Of a DNA stretch of 64,000 nt, positions 36,757 to 46,861 are shown piece by piece. The translations under genes and the position numbers were made by a program. Under the pieces are notes generated by a model. The model ran no database searches and was not told the DNA's origin. It worked only from the letters and a program-made list of their open reading frames with translations. Every line of letters starts with the position of its first letter. Positions within the stretch are counted from its first letter, which is position 1. The DNA is taken from assembly GCF_001620055.1 (NCBI RefSeq), contig NZ_LQGY01000025.1, positions 1-64,000 on the forward strand. Direction: 5' to 3'. This DNA comes from Agromyces sp. NDB4Y10 (GTDB taxonomy: Bacteria; Actinomycetota; Actinomycetes; Actinomycetales; Microbacteriaceae).

Positions 36757-37469
36757 ATGACCGAGCGACTTCCCAGCACCTCCGACCCGTTGCCGGAGGG
36801 TGAGACCGCCGGATGCGACACGTCGGACATCCTCCTCGTGCACCGGATCTTCCGCTGGGGCTTCCGCGAGATGCCCCGGCTGGTCCGCGCTGCGCCGCCG
36901 GGCGATCGGTCGCGGACCGCGACCGTGGCCGATTCGGTCGACCTCGTGCTGCTGGGCCTGCACGTCCACCATGAGGCGAGGACCTGCTGCTGTTCGGCAG
37001 GGTCGAGGCGCGACGTCCGGCCTGCGCCGCCACCATCGACCTGATGCGCGACCAGCATCGTCACGTCGCCGAGCTCCTCAGTCGTGCGGAGCCGCTCTCG
37101 GCCGCCTGGCGCGACTCCGCAGACGGCCGCGCGGCGGAGCGGCTCGCCGCCGCGCTCGACGAGATCGGAACGGTGCTCGGCGTCCACCTCCACGACGAGG
37201 AGGACGACGTCATCCCGGTCGCGGCCGAGGAGTTCAGCCAGCGCGAATGGGACGCGCTCGGCGAACACGGACGCGAGAGCTTCCCCAAGGACGGCATGCC
37301 GATCCAGCTCGGCCTCATGCTGGATGCCCTTCCGCCGGCTGAGCGGGCGGAATGGTCGCGGGGTCACCTTCCCTTCCCGATCCGACTCCTGTGGGCGATC
37401 CTCCTCAAGCGGCGCTACACCGCCTGGCAGCGGGAGCTCTTCCCCGAGGGCATGCCGGCGCTCGTGTGA
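36757..37469 (+). pseudogene. hemerythrin-like paralogue with a one-base frameshift
   Basis: The reading frame from ATG 36757 (MTERLPSTSDPLPEG) is homologous to the preceding gene up to HVHHEA at about 36978, then leaves the family sequence and stops at 37042-37044. The -1 frame carries on the homology (EDLLLFGRV, RDQHRHVAELL, HLHDEEDDVIP) to the stop at 37469. Restoring one base near 36976-36978 gives a ~237-residue HHE protein. The first stop overlaps an ATG as TGATG at 37042-37046, so the second half (141 residues from 37044) could be translated by re-initiation. A true mutation, a sequencing error or a functional split gene are all possible. Confidence 0.8.
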
Positions 37470-37552
37470 CGGGCGGGCGGCCGCGGCATCCGCCGAGGTG
37501 AGGCACTCGGCCGCCGGAGGGCGTCGCTCAGGGGCGTGCGCCCGCGACCGCC

Positions 37553-37558
37553 TAGAAT
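37553..37558 (+). promoter_or_regulatory. -10 element of the yebC-ruvCAB promoter
   Basis: TAGAAT, 32 bases before the yebC ATG; a ribosome site (GGGAG) lies between. Confidence 0.5.
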
Positions 37559-37590
37559 GACGGGGTACTGATCACCGTTACGGGAGACGC

Positions 37591-38352
37591 ATGTCCGGGC
37601 ATTCCAAGTGGGCGACGACCAAGCACAAGAAGGCCGTCATCGACGCGCGCCGCGCGAAGTCGTTCGCCAAGCTCATCAAGAACATCGAGGTCGCGGCCAA
37701 GCTCGGCGGCGCCGACCTCGCGGGCAACCCGACCCTGTACGACGCCGTGCAGAAGGCCAAGAAGACCTCGGTTCCGAACGACAACATCGATCGCGCGATC
37801 AAGCGCGGCGCGGGCATCGGCGGCGAGGCGGTCGAGTACCAGAACATCACGTACGAGGCGTACGGCCCGAACGGCGTCGCGATGATGATCGAGGTGCTCA
37901 CCGACAACAAGAACCGCGCCGCCGCCGAGGTCCGCACGGGGCTCAGCCGGAACGGCGGGACGCTCGCCGACCCGGGCTCGGTCGCGTACAACTTCACCCG
38001 CAAGGGGGTCATCGTCGTCAGTGGCGAGGGCACGACCGAGGACGACGTCATGATGGCCGCCCTCGAGGCCGGCGCCGAGGAGGTCGAGCCGCACGCGCAG
38101 GGCTTCGAGGTCGTCACCGACCCCTCCGACATGGTCGAGGTCCGCAAGGCGCTCCAGGAGGCCGGGCTCGACTACGAGTCGGCCGACATCGAGTTCGTGC
38201 CGAACCTGAAGGTCGAGATCGACGCCGAGACGGCGAAGAAGGTCTTCCGCCTGATCGACGCGCTCGAGGACAGCGACGACGTGCAGAACGTGTACAGCAA
38301 CTTCGACCTCACGCCCGAGGTGCAGGCCGAGCTCGAGAACGAGTCGGAGTAG
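37591..38352 (+). CDS. yebC: YebC/PmpR-family regulatory/translation factor
   Basis: The 253-residue protein starts [19 protein letters not shown], the unmistakable YebC opening, and has the three-domain TACO1 architecture. Family members were described as DNA-binding regulators and more recently as ribosome-associated factors that help translate proline stretches. The gene heads the conserved actinobacterial run yebC-ruvC-ruvA-ruvB; ruvC begins 5 bases after the stop. Confidence 0.96.
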   Translation: MSGHSKWATTKHKKAVIDARRAKSFAKLIKNIEVAAKLGGADLAGNPTLYDAVQKAKKTSVPNDNIDRAIKRGAGIGGEAVEYQNITYEAYGPNGVAMMIEVLTDNKNRAAAEVRTGLSRNGGTLADPGSVAYNFTRKGVIVVSGEGTTEDDVMMAALEAGAEEVEPHAQGFEVVTDPSDMVEVRKALQEAGLDYESADIEFVPNLKVEIDAETAKKVFRLIDALEDSDDVQNVYSNFDLTPEVQAELENESE

Positions 38353-38357
38353 CCGTG

Positions 38358-38972
38358 ATGCGGGTGCTCGGCATCGACCCCGGGCTGACCCGCTGCGGCG
38401 TGGGCGTCGTCGACGTGGCGCCCGACCGTTCCGCGGTCCTGGTCGACGTGGTCGTGCTGCGCTCGCCCGCCGACCTCGCGACGCCGGGACGGCTCGCGCG
38501 CATCGCCGACGGCCTCGAGGCGATCGTCGAGGAGCACCGGCCGCATGCGGTGGCGCTCGAGCGCGTGTTCGCGCGCAGCGACGTGTCGACGATCATGGGC
38601 ACCGCGCAGATCTCCGGTGTGGCCATGCTGATCGCCGAGCGGCGGGCGCTCCCGGTCGCGCTCCACACGCCGAGCGAGGTCAAGGCCGCCATCACCGGCT
38701 ACGGTCGCGCCGACAAGAAGCAGGTCGGGGCGATGGTCGCGCGCATCCTCGGTCTCGACGCGGTGCCCAAGCCGGCGGATGCCGCGGACGCGCTCGCCCT
38801 CGCGATCTGCCACGCCTGGCGCACCGGCGGCGTCGCCGGGGCGGCGGTCGCCGACGCGGCCGCCGGACGAGGCGCGGCACCCGCCGGCGGGCTCACTCCC
38901 GCGCAGCGGGCGTGGCTCGCCGCGGAGCGTGCCGCGTCGGTGTCGGGAGCCGCCCGTAGGCTGAAGGAGTGA
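38358..38972 (+). CDS. ruvC: Holliday junction resolvase RuvC
   Basis: RuvC cuts Holliday junctions symmetrically after RuvAB branch migration. The 204-residue protein has the RNase H-fold acids Asp7 ([10 protein letters not shown]), Glu69 (ALERVF), Asp141 and Asp144 ([10 protein letters not shown]). ATG 38358 gives the standard MRVLGIDPG start; a GTG directly upstream (38355) is also possible. The C-terminal ~35 residues are an Ala/Gly-rich extension. ruvA starts inside its stop (GTGA). Confidence 0.96.
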   Translation: MRVLGIDPGLTRCGVGVVDVAPDRSAVLVDVVVLRSPADLATPGRLARIADGLEAIVEEHRPHAVALERVFARSDVSTIMGTAQISGVAMLIAERRALPVALHTPSEVKAAITGYGRADKKQVGAMVARILGLDAVPKPADAADALALAICHAWRTGGVAGAAVADAAAGRGAAPAGGLTPAQRAWLAAERAASVSGAARRLKE

Positions 38973-39589
38973 TCTCCTCCCTCCGCGGCCGCGTCGCCTC
39001 CGCCTCAGGCGGAACCCTCGTGATCGACGTGTCCGGCGTCGGCTACCTCGTGAACGCGACGCCCGCCTTCGTGCTCTCGAGTCGCGAGGGTCACGAGGTG
39101 TTCGTGCACACGGCGCTCATCGTGCGCGAAGACGCGATGACGCTCTTCGGCTTCGCCTCGCGCGACGAGCTCGACGTCTTCGAGCTCCTCATCGGGGTGA
39201 CCGGCGTCGGGCCGAAGTCGGCGCTCGGGGTGCTCTCGGCGATGTCGCCCGCCGAGGTCGCGCGGGCGGTGCACGACGACGACGACGCCGCCTTCCGGCG
39301 GGTCAGCGGGATCGGGCCGAAGACGGCGAAGCTCATCACCGTCTCGCTGGCGGGCAAGGTCGCGGTTCCGACGGCGGGGGCAGCCGGCGCCCCGGTGGCA
39401 TCCGGGGGCGTGGCCGACGACGTGCTCGCGGCGCTCACCGGGCTCGGCTGGTCCGAGAAGCTCGCGGGCGAGGCGATCGCCGAGACGCTCGAGGCGGCCG
39501 ACCCCGCCGAGGCGGCATCCGTGCCCGCGCTGCTCCGGCTCACCCTGGCCAGGCTCGGGCCGGCACAGCAGGCCGCGAGGGCCCGATGA
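38969..39589 (+). CDS. ruvA: Holliday junction DNA helicase subunit RuvA
   Basis: RuvA binds four-way junctions and recruits RuvB. The 206-residue protein has the N-terminal OB fold ([26 protein letters not shown]), two helix-hairpin-helix motifs ([13 protein letters not shown] and [12 protein letters not shown]) and the C-terminal RuvB-contact domain ([16 protein letters not shown]). GTG start in a 4-base overlap with ruvC; its stop overlaps ruvB as ATGA. Confidence 0.96.
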   Translation: MISSLRGRVASASGGTLVIDVSGVGYLVNATPAFVLSSREGHEVFVHTALIVREDAMTLFGFASRDELDVFELLIGVTGVGPKSALGVLSAMSPAEVARAVHDDDDAAFRRVSGIGPKTAKLITVSLAGKVAVPTAGAAGAPVASGGVADDVLAALTGLGWSEKLAGEAIAETLEAADPAEAASVPALLRLTLARLGPAQQAARAR

Positions 39590-40629
39590 GCGACGCGGAC
39601 CTCGACCTGACCGACCCCGAGCTCGCGTCCGAGGCCGAGCTCGCCTTCGAGGGCGCGCTCCGCCCGCGCAGCCTCGAGGAATTCGTCGGGCAGACCCGCG
39701 TGCGCGGACAGTTGCAGCTGCTGCTCTCCGCGGCGGCCATGCAGCAGCGCACGCCAGACCACATCCTGCTCGCCGGGCCCCCGGGCCTCGGCAAGACCAC
39801 CCTCGCTATGATCGTCGCCCACGAGGGCGGCCGGCCGCTCCGGATGTCGAGCGGGCCGGCGATCCAGCACGCCGGCGACCTGGCGGCGATCCTGTCGTCC
39901 CTCGTGCCGGGCGAGGTGCTGTTCATCGACGAGATCCACCGCATGGCACGGTCGGCCGAAGAGATGCTCTACCTCGCGATGGAGGACTTCCGCATCGACA
40001 TCATGGTGGGCAAGGGCGCCGGCGCGACCTCGGTCCCGCTCGACCTCGCCCCGTTCACGCTCGTCGGCGCGACCACGCGAGCGGGGCTGCTGCCGAATCC
40101 GCTCCGCGATCGCTTCGGGTTCACGGCGCACCTCGAGTTCTACGACGAGGCCGAGCTCGAGCAGGTGCTCGCCCGCGCGGCGACCATGCTCGGCCTGCCC
40201 ATCGGCGCCGAGGCCGTCGCCGAGATCGCCGGACGGTGCCGCGGCACGCCCCGCATCGCGAACCGGCTGCTGCGCCGGGTGCGCGACTACGCGCTCGTGC
40301 ACGGAGGTCACGCCGACGTGGACGCGGTCCGGGCCGCCCTCGAGCTCTACGACGTCGACCCGCTCGGGCTCGACCGTCTCGATCGCGCCGTGATGATGAC
40401 GATCCTCACCCGATTCGGCGGTGGGCCGGTCGGCCTCAACACCCTTGCGGTCTCGGTGGGCGAGGAGGCCGAGACCATCGAAGCGGTCGTCGAGCCGTTC
40501 CTCGTCCGGATCGGCCTGATCACGCGGACTCCTCGCGGCCGGGTGGCGACGCCCCAGGCCTGGCGGCACTTCGGACTCGTCCGCGAGGGCGAGGACGCCG
40601 CCGCGACGCTCCCGATCGATGACCTATAA
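39586..40629 (+). CDS. ruvB: Holliday junction branch-migration ATPase RuvB
   Basis: Hexameric AAA+ motor of RuvABC. The 347-residue protein shows Walker A GPPGLGKT (64-71), Walker B FIDEIH (113-118), sensor-1 [19 protein letters not shown] with the arginine finger, and a C-terminal winged helix ([15 protein letters not shown]). A perfect TATAAT overlaps its last codons and probably starts the next transcript. Confidence 0.97.
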   Translation: MSDADLDLTDPELASEAELAFEGALRPRSLEEFVGQTRVRGQLQLLLSAAAMQQRTPDHILLAGPPGLGKTTLAMIVAHEGGRPLRMSSGPAIQHAGDLAAILSSLVPGEVLFIDEIHRMARSAEEMLYLAMEDFRIDIMVGKGAGATSVPLDLAPFTLVGATTRAGLLPNPLRDRFGFTAHLEFYDEAELEQVLARAATMLGLPIGAEAVAEIAGRCRGTPRIANRLLRRVRDYALVHGGHADVDAVRAALELYDVDPLGLDRLDRAVMMTILTRFGGGPVGLNTLAVSVGEEAETIEAVVEPFLVRIGLITRTPRGRVATPQAWRHFGLVREGEDAAATLPIDDL

Positions 40630-40630
40630 T
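40625..40630 (+). promoter_or_regulatory. -10 element upstream of yajC
   Basis: TATAAT, the only perfect consensus -10 seen in the window, overlapping the ruvB stop and 67 bases before yajC. The -35 region is poor. Confidence 0.5.
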
Positions 40631-40696
40631 CCTTGGAGGCTCCAGCCTCCCCGCCCTTGACTGTGCGCACCGCGCACTCCGGAAGGTTCCCACCCC

Positions 40697-41077
40697 ATGG
40701 TCTTCGATCCGTTCACCATCATCATGCTCGCCGTCCTGGCGGTCCTGATCTTCTTCATGTTCCGCAATTCGCGGAAGCGGCAGCAGGAGATGCGCGACCT
40801 CCAGTCGAAGGTCGTGCCGGGTGCGCAGGTGATGACGAACTTCGGGGTGTTCGGCACGATCCTCTCCATCGACGAAGACGAGAACAAGGTCGAGCTCGAG
40901 GCCGGCCCCGGCACGGTGCTCACCGTGCACCGCCAGACCATCGCGCGCGTCATCGACGCGGTCGAGGCGCCCGTCGCCGGCTCGACGCCCGTCATCGAGA
41001 CCGAGCCGGAGTTCGGCGAGCGCGCCGACGAGACGCCTCGCGACGACACCCCCGACACCAAGAAGTCCGAAGGCTGA
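40697..41077 (+). CDS. yajC: preprotein translocase subunit YajC
   Basis: YajC associates with SecDF at the Sec translocon. The 126-residue protein has one N-terminal helix (IIMLAVLAVLIFFMFRNSRKRQQE), the conserved VMTNFGVFGTI core and an acidic disordered tail. It precedes secD-secF as in most bacteria. Confidence 0.95.
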   Translation: MVFDPFTIIMLAVLAVLIFFMFRNSRKRQQEMRDLQSKVVPGAQVMTNFGVFGTILSIDEDENKVELEAGPGTVLTVHRQTIARVIDAVEAPVAGSTPVIETEPEFGERADETPRDDTPDTKKSEG

Positions 41078-41143
41078 GCGACCCGAAACCCGACGCTCGG
41101 CCCGCGCGATGCTGCGCGGACTCCTGCACAGAAAGCAGAACAC

Positions 41144-42886
41144 GTGGCTGCACCATCCAAGCGGTCCTCGCGACCCACGCCCGTCCGTAAGGCCTGGCGC
41201 TCCCTCACCTGGCTCGGCGTCCTCATCGTCGCGCTCTTCGGCATCAACGCCGCAGGCGTGATCTGGGGCGACGGCTCGTGGACGCCGAAGCTCGCGCTCG
41301 ACCTCGAGGGCGGTACGCAGATCATCCTCGAGCCGTCGGTCGCCGACGGGGAATCGGTCTCGCAGGAGCAGCTCGACCAGGCCGTGTCGATCATCCGCCA
41401 GCGCGTCGACGCCTCCGGCGTCTCCGAGGCGGAGATCAACACGCAGGGCGGCCAGAACGTCGTCGTCGCGATCCCGGGTGAGCTCGACGAGCAGACCCGA
41501 GCGCGGATCGAGTCGTCCGCGAAGCTCGAGCTGCGGCCGGTGCTGCTCGCCGACGCGGCAACCAACCAGTCGATCGACCCGAGCGCCAGCCCCGAGCCCG
41601 AGGATGGCGCCGAGGAGGAGCTCGAGTCCACGCCCACGGCCGAGCCGACCGACGCGAGCGACCCGGCCTGGGTCACGCCGGCGCTGCAGGACCAGTTCAA
41701 CACCTTCGACTGCGCTGCCGTCGACGAGAGCGGTGCGAACGTCGCCCCCGCCGACGAGCCGCTCGTGACCTGCGACGCGACGCGCACCATCAAGTACCTC
41801 CTCGGTCCGGTCGAGGTCGGCGGCGAGGACATCGTCGACGCGACGAACGGCATGGTGCAGACCCAGACCGGCGCCACGACCGGCCAGTGGGCCGTGAACA
41901 TCGTCTTCAACGAGCGCGGCGCCGAGCAGTTCGCCGAGGTCAGCCAGCGGCTGTTCGCGCTGAACGGGCAGACCCCGCGCGACCAGTTCGCGTTCGTGCT
42001 CGACGGCGCGGTGCTCTCCGCCCCCCAGATGAACGGCGTCATCACCGACGGCCGTCCGCAGGTGACCGGCAGCTTCACGCAGGAGTCGTCCAAGGCGCTC
42101 GCCGACCAGCTGAAGTTCGGCGCCCTGCCGATCAGCTTCGAGGTCCAGTCCTCCGACACGATCTCCGCCACGCTGGGCACGTCGCAGCTGCAGGCGGGTC
42201 TCGTCGCCGGCCTCATCGGCCTCGTCCTCGTCGTCATCTACACGCTGTTCCAGTACCGCCTCCTCGGGACGGTGACGATCGCCTCGCTCATCATCGCGGG
42301 CGTGATCACCTACCTCACGATCACGATCCTGTCGTGGCGCGAGGGATACCGGCTCTCGCTCGCGGGCATCGCCGGACTCATCGTCGCGATCGGCTTCACC
42401 GCCGACTCGTTCATCGTGTACTTCGAACGCGTGCGCGATGAGCTCCGCGACGGCCGGCCGCTCGTCGGCGCGGTCGAGGCCGGATGGAAGCGCGCGCTCC
42501 GCACGGTGCTCTCGTCGAAGGGCATGAACCTGCTCGCCGCGATCGTGCTGTTCATCCTCGCGGTCGGCAGCGTGCGCGGCTTCGCCTTCACCCTCGGTCT
42601 CACGACCGTGATCGACGTGATCGTCGTGATCCTCTTCACCCACCCGATGCTGCAGCTGCTCGCGCAGACCCGCTTCTTCTCGAGCGGCCACCCCTGGTCG
42701 GGCCTCGACCCGAAGGCGCTGGGCGCGGTCTACCGCGGTCGCGCCGAGTTCCGGAAGCCCGTCCAGGTTCCCGCGACGAAGGTCGCTTCGAGCTCGCGCG
42801 AGGCGCAGCGCCGACAGACGATCGCCGAGCGCAAGGCGGCACAGGTCGACGCCACCGTGGGCGCCGGCGAGAGCAAGGAGTCCTGA
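41144..42886 (+). CDS. secD: protein translocase subunit SecD
   Basis: SecD uses the proton gradient to pull exported proteins out of the translocon. The 580-residue protein has a first transmembrane helix near 22-40, the P1 head with LDLEGGTQIIL, and the C-terminal five-helix block (GLVAGLIGLVLVVIYTLFQYR, GIAGLIVAIGFTADSFIVYFERVRDEL). A Ser/Pro/Glu-rich insert at about 145-190 extends the periplasmic part, common in actinobacteria. The start is GTG 41144. The cytoplasmic C-terminus is basic. Confidence 0.96.
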   Translation: MAAPSKRSSRPTPVRKAWRSLTWLGVLIVALFGINAAGVIWGDGSWTPKLALDLEGGTQIILEPSVADGESVSQEQLDQAVSIIRQRVDASGVSEAEINTQGGQNVVVAIPGELDEQTRARIESSAKLELRPVLLADAATNQSIDPSASPEPEDGAEEELESTPTAEPTDASDPAWVTPALQDQFNTFDCAAVDESGANVAPADEPLVTCDATRTIKYLLGPVEVGGEDIVDATNGMVQTQTGATTGQWAVNIVFNERGAEQFAEVSQRLFALNGQTPRDQFAFVLDGAVLSAPQMNGVITDGRPQVTGSFTQESSKALADQLKFGALPISFEVQSSDTISATLGTSQLQAGLVAGLIGLVLVVIYTLFQYRLLGTVTIASLIIAGVITYLTITILSWREGYRLSLAGIAGLIVAIGFTADSFIVYFERVRDELRDGRPLVGAVEAGWKRALRTVLSSKGMNLLAAIVLFILAVGSVRGFAFTLGLTTVIDVIVVILFTHPMLQLLAQTRFFSSGHPWSGLDPKALGAVYRGRAEFRKPVQVPATKVASSSREAQRRQTIAERKAAQVDATVGAGESKES

Positions 42887-43902
42887 TGGCCAACCGCCTC
42901 ACCACCTTCGGCAACGACCTCTACACGGGCAAGCGCTCGTTCAACTTCATCGGCGGGCGTCGCAAGTGGTACACGATCGCCGCCGTGCTGCTGATCCTGT
43001 CGGCGCTCGTGATGGTCGTCCGCGGCTTCAACTTCGGCATCGAGTTCCGCGGAGGCTCGCAGTTCCAGATCACCGGCGTCGCCGAGGCGACGCAGGACCC
43101 GGCCGCCCAGGCGGTCGAGCAGGTCGCCCCCGGCACCGTGGCTCGCATCACGGTCGTCGGTGACTCGGGCGTGCGCGTCCAGACGGAGCAGCTCGAGAAG
43201 ACGGAGTCCGAGGAACTCGTCGTCGCCCTCGCCGACGCCTACGGCGTCGACCGAAGCGAGGTGACCTCGTCCTTCATCGGCGCGAGCTGGGGTGCCGACG
43301 TGACCCGTCAGGCGATCCTCGGCCTCCTGGCCTTCCTCCTGCTCGCGGGCATCGTGATGGCGCTCTACTTCCGAACGTGGAAGATGTCGGTGGCGGCGAT
43401 CCTGTCGCTCATCGGCGACCTCGTCCTCACGGCCGGCGTCTACGCGGCCGTCGGCTTCGAGGTGACGCCCGCGGCGATGATCGGCATCCTGACGATCCTC
43501 AGCTACTCGCTCTACGACACGGTCGTGGTGTTCGACAAGATCCGCGAGAACACCGCCGAACAGGGCGAGGAGTCCCGGCGCACGTTCGCCGAGTCGGTCA
43601 ACCTCGCCGTGAACCAGACCCTGGTGCGATCGATCAACACGAGCGTGGTCGCGGCCCTGCCGGTCGCCGCCATCCTCTTCATCGGCGCGGGTGCGCTCGG
43701 GGCCGACACGCTCCGCGACATCTCGCTCGCGCTGCTGATCGGCATCATCGTCGGAACCTGGTCGACGGTCTTCATCGCCGCCCCGCTCTACTCGCAGCTC
43801 CGCGAGGGCGAGCCGGCGATCAAGCGCCACGACCAGCGCGTGCTGAAGGAGCGGGAGCGGGCCGGCGTCGCCGGCGCATCGACCGCCGTCACCGCCTCCT
43901 GA
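42886..43902 (+). CDS. secF: protein translocase subunit SecF
   Basis: Partner of SecD. The 338-residue protein opens NDLYTGKRSFNFIGGRRKWY, has GIEFRGGSQFQITG in the periplasmic domain and five more C-terminal helices containing ILSYSLYDTVVVFDKIRENT, the SecF signature. The ATG overlaps the secD stop by one base (TGATG). A basic tail ends the protein. Confidence 0.96.
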   Translation: MANRLTTFGNDLYTGKRSFNFIGGRRKWYTIAAVLLILSALVMVVRGFNFGIEFRGGSQFQITGVAEATQDPAAQAVEQVAPGTVARITVVGDSGVRVQTEQLEKTESEELVVALADAYGVDRSEVTSSFIGASWGADVTRQAILGLLAFLLLAGIVMALYFRTWKMSVAAILSLIGDLVLTAGVYAAVGFEVTPAAMIGILTILSYSLYDTVVVFDKIRENTAEQGEESRRTFAESVNLAVNQTLVRSINTSVVAALPVAAILFIGAGALGADTLRDISLALLIGIIVGTWSTVFIAAPLYSQLREGEPAIKRHDQRVLKERERAGVAGASTAVTAS

Positions 43903-43946
43903 GCGTCCGCTCGGAGCTCGTGGCGCGCGCCCCGCTCTCGAGCAGT

Positions 43947-43952
43947 GATAAT
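43947..43952 (+). promoter_or_regulatory. -10 element upstream of rel
   Basis: GATAAT (extended TGATAAT), 24 bases before the rel ATG in the secF-rel spacer. Confidence 0.45.
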
Positions 43953-43975
43953 TGAGGTCTGGAGGTGCGGCGGCG

Positions 43976-46228
43976 ATGACTGAGACCGGAGTCAACTCGA
44001 CGGCATCGTTGCGCCGTCTGGTGCCCCGGATCTTCTCGAAGGCCGTCCCCTCCGGCGCCGTCGATGCGGTCATCCGCACGGTGCGCATGCACCATCCGAA
44101 AGCCGACCTCGCGGTCATCGAGCGTGCCTACACCGTCGCCGAGCGCGCGCACGAGGGACAGAAACGTCGGAGCGGCGAGCCGTACATCACCCACCCGATC
44201 GCCGTCGCGCAGATCCTCGCCGATCTCGGCATCGGATCGAAGGCGGTGGCCGCGGCGCTGCTGCACGACACAGTCGAGGACACCGCGTACACGCTCGACC
44301 AGCTGCGAGCCGACTTCGGCGATGAGATCGCGATGCTCGTCGATGGCGTGACCAAGCTCGACAAGGTCAAGTACGGCGACTCGACCCAGGCCGAGACCGT
44401 CCGCAAGATGATCGTGGCGATGTCCAAGGACATCCGCGTGCTCATCATCAAGCTCGCGGACCGGCTGCACAACGCCCGCACCTGGGGATTCGTGCCGGCT
44501 CAGTCGGCCGCGCGCAAGGCGACCGAGACGCTCGAGATCTACGCGCCGCTCGCGCACCGCCTCGGCATCCAGACGATCAAGTGGGAGCTCGAGGACCTGT
44601 CGTTCGCGGTGCTCTACCCGAAGCTCTACGCCGAGATCGAGAGCCTCGTGAAGCAGCGGACGCCGCAGCGCGAGGAGTACGTGCAGTCGGTGATCGACAT
44701 GGTCTCCGACGACCTGAAGGGCGCGCGGATCCGCGGCAAGGTGGTCGGGCGTCCGAAGCAGTACTACTCGATCTACCAGAAGATGATCGTGCGAGGCCGC
44801 GACTTCGACGACATCTACGACCTCGTCGGGATCCGCGTGCTCGTGAACTCGGTGCGCGACTGCTACGCGGTGCTCGGATCCATCCACGCGCGCTGGACCC
44901 CGGTGCCCGGGCGGTTCAAGGACTACATCGCGACCCCGAAGTTCAACCTGTACCAGTCGCTCCACACGACCGTGATCGGCCCGAAGGGCCGCCCGGTCGA
45001 GATCCAGATCCGCACCCACGACATGCACCAGCGCGCCGAGTACGGCGTCGCGGCGCACTGGAAGTACAAGGAGCGGATGGCGGGCGGCCGCGCCGAGGTG
45101 GGCGGCCCGAAGGACGACGCCGACATGGCGTGGCTCGCGCACATCTCCGACTGGCAGGCCGAGACCGCCGACCCGGGCGAGTTCCTCGACTCCCTCCGCT
45201 TCGAGATCGGCGCCAAGGAGGTCTACGTCTTCACGCCGAAGGGCCGTGTGATCGGGCTTCCCTCGGGAGCGACGCCCGTCGACTTCGCGTACGCGGTGCA
45301 CACCGAGGTCGGGCACCGCACCATGGGGGCGAAGGTGAACGGCCGCCTGGTCCCGCTCGAGAGCGTGCTGACGAGTGGCGACGTCGTCGAGGTCTTCACG
45401 TCGAAGAACCCGGACTCCGGACCGAGCAAGGACTGGCTCAACTTCGTCAAGAGCCCGCGCGCGCGGAGCAAGATCCGCCAGTGGTTCACCAAGGAACGTC
45501 GCGACGAGGCCATCGAGCACGGTCGCGACGCGATCGCCCGAGCGATGCGCAAGCAGAACCTGCCGTTGCAGAAGCTGATGAGCCAGGACTCCTTCGCCGA
45601 GGTGGCCGCCCAGCTGCGCTATGAAGACGTCTCGGCGCTCTACGCCGCGGTCGGCGAGGGACACGTCTCCACGCAATCGGTGATCGAGAAGGTCCTCGCA
45701 CTCGTCCAGGACGAGGACGACGTCGAGGAGCCCGCCCTCCCGCTGCCCACGCGGTCGCGCTCGCTGCCGCGCAACAGCGACTCCGGGGTGCTGGTCCGGG
45801 GCGCGCCCGACATCCTCGTCAAGCTCGCACGCTGCTGCACGCCCGTCCCCGGCGACGAGATCGTCGGATTCATCACCCGCGGCTCCGGGGTCTCGGTCCA
45901 CCAGGCGACGTGCCACAACGTGCAGTCGCTGCTCCGCGAGCCCGAGCGCATGATCGACGTCGAGTGGGCACCGAGCTCGAAGAGCGTCTTCCTCGTGCAG
46001 ATCCAGATCGAAGCCCTCGACCGGGCGGGCCTGCTGTCGGATGTCACCCGCGTGCTCTCCGAGCACCACGTCAACATCCTGTCGGCGAACGTCTCGACGT
46101 CGACGGACCGGCTGGCCATCAGCCGCTTCGTGTTCGAGATGGGCGACACGACGCATCTCGACCGGGTGCTGAACGCCGTTCGGCGCATCGACGCCGTCTA
46201 CGACGTCTATCGCGTCAGCGACGGCTGA
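43976..46228 (+). CDS. rel: bifunctional (p)ppGpp synthetase/hydrolase Rel
   Basis: Rel makes and degrades the stringent-response alarmone (p)ppGpp. The 750-residue protein has the HD hydrolase domain (His97-Asp98 in LLHDTVEDT), the synthetase domain with the RFKD motif at 313-316 (the RxKD charge pattern of bifunctional enzymes) and [18 protein letters not shown], then TGS ([20 protein letters not shown]), the zinc-finger region ([13 protein letters not shown]) and a C-terminal ACT domain. ATG 43976 was chosen for GGAGGTG 8 bases upstream. The 3' end overlaps the convergent AbiEi-like gene by 22 bases. Confidence 0.96.
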   Translation: MTETGVNSTASLRRLVPRIFSKAVPSGAVDAVIRTVRMHHPKADLAVIERAYTVAERAHEGQKRRSGEPYITHPIAVAQILADLGIGSKAVAAALLHDTVEDTAYTLDQLRADFGDEIAMLVDGVTKLDKVKYGDSTQAETVRKMIVAMSKDIRVLIIKLADRLHNARTWGFVPAQSAARKATETLEIYAPLAHRLGIQTIKWELEDLSFAVLYPKLYAEIESLVKQRTPQREEYVQSVIDMVSDDLKGARIRGKVVGRPKQYYSIYQKMIVRGRDFDDIYDLVGIRVLVNSVRDCYAVLGSIHARWTPVPGRFKDYIATPKFNLYQSLHTTVIGPKGRPVEIQIRTHDMHQRAEYGVAAHWKYKERMAGGRAEVGGPKDDADMAWLAHISDWQAETADPGEFLDSLRFEIGAKEVYVFTPKGRVIGLPSGATPVDFAYAVHTEVGHRTMGAKVNGRLVPLESVLTSGDVVEVFTSKNPDSGPSKDWLNFVKSPRARSKIRQWFTKERRDEAIEHGRDAIARAMRKQNLPLQKLMSQDSFAEVAAQLRYEDVSALYAAVGEGHVSTQSVIEKVLALVQDEDDVEEPALPLPTRSRSLPRNSDSGVLVRGAPDILVKLARCCTPVPGDEIVGFITRGSGVSVHQATCHNVQSLLREPERMIDVEWAPSSKSVFLVQIQIEALDRAGLLSDVTRVLSEHHVNILSANVSTSTDRLAISRFVFEMGDTTHLDRVLNAVRRIDAVYDVYRVSDG

Positions 46229-46770
46229 CGCACGGCGGCCTCCAACCGCGCGAGCGCGCGGGACTTGTGGGGGAGTCGGTGCGCCGCCGCGACCCGAGTG
46301 CGCAGTCGCTCGTCGAGTCCGGGCGTCGTCTCGAGCAGCGCGCCGACGACCCACGCCACCTCCGCGTCGTCGGCCTCGGCATCGCGCAGCAGGTCGAATC
46401 CGGTGCGGGTCGGCGTCGTGCAGCGGATGCCGCCGATCTCGACGACCTCGGCGGCCTCGATCACCACCTCGCGGACGATGCACGACGGGTCGATCCAGGA
46501 GGAGCCGCGGTCGGCGTAGGGGATGCAGTACTCCGCGACGGCGGGCGGCGCGGGCAGGGCACCGTGCACCCATGCCGCCGAACGCCGCTCGACGATGAGC
46601 CGGCCCGGCGAGACGGGGGCGACCGCGGCGGCGCGCAGGGCGGGCAGGTCCGGTTCATCGACCGGGCACCAGCCACCCCCGATGGCCATGAGCTCGCCGT
46701 CGAGACGCGCCGCGCACAACTCGGGGAGGGGGAGGTCATCGGTGCGCAGCACCGCGGGGAGTCGCGCCAT
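46207..46770 (-). CDS. AbiEi-type (type IV antitoxin-like) protein, orphan
   Basis: The 187-residue product carries the phrases [12 protein letters not shown] and [19 protein letters not shown], typical of actinobacterial proteins annotated as AbiEi-family antitoxin (COG5340-like). No AbiEii nucleotidyltransferase toxin is beside it, so a toxin-antitoxin role is doubtful. The start is uncertain: ATG 46770 is preceded by CACGAT at leaderless distance, and an earlier start at 46800 is possible. Its 3' end overlaps rel by 22 bases in the opposite direction. Confidence 0.7.
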   Translation of the reverse strand: MARLPAVLRTDDLPLPELCAARLDGELMAIGGGWCPVDEPDLPALRAAAVAPVSPGRLIVERRSAAWVHGALPAPPAVAEYCIPYADRGSSWIDPSCIVREVVIEAAEVVEIGGIRCTTPTRTGFDLLRDAEADDAEVAWVVGALLETTPGLDERLRTRVAAAHRLPHKSRALARLEAAVRQPSLTR

Positions 46771-46861
46771 GCCGCCATCGTGCCGCACCCGTCGCCCCAC
46801 GCGACGGCGCCCGGTCCTCCCTGTGGAGAACCGGGCGCCGAGGCGATGCGTGGGGGAGTGG

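Noticed and set aside
36976-37046. Programmed ribosomal frameshift in the second hemerythrin gene
   Set aside because: No slippery heptamer or obvious stimulatory hairpin at the site; a simple base loss or read error is more economical.
46810-46830. Third DnaA-box-like sequence (complement TTCTCCACA)
   Set aside because: Single 8/9 match at an internal position, isolated; expected by chance.
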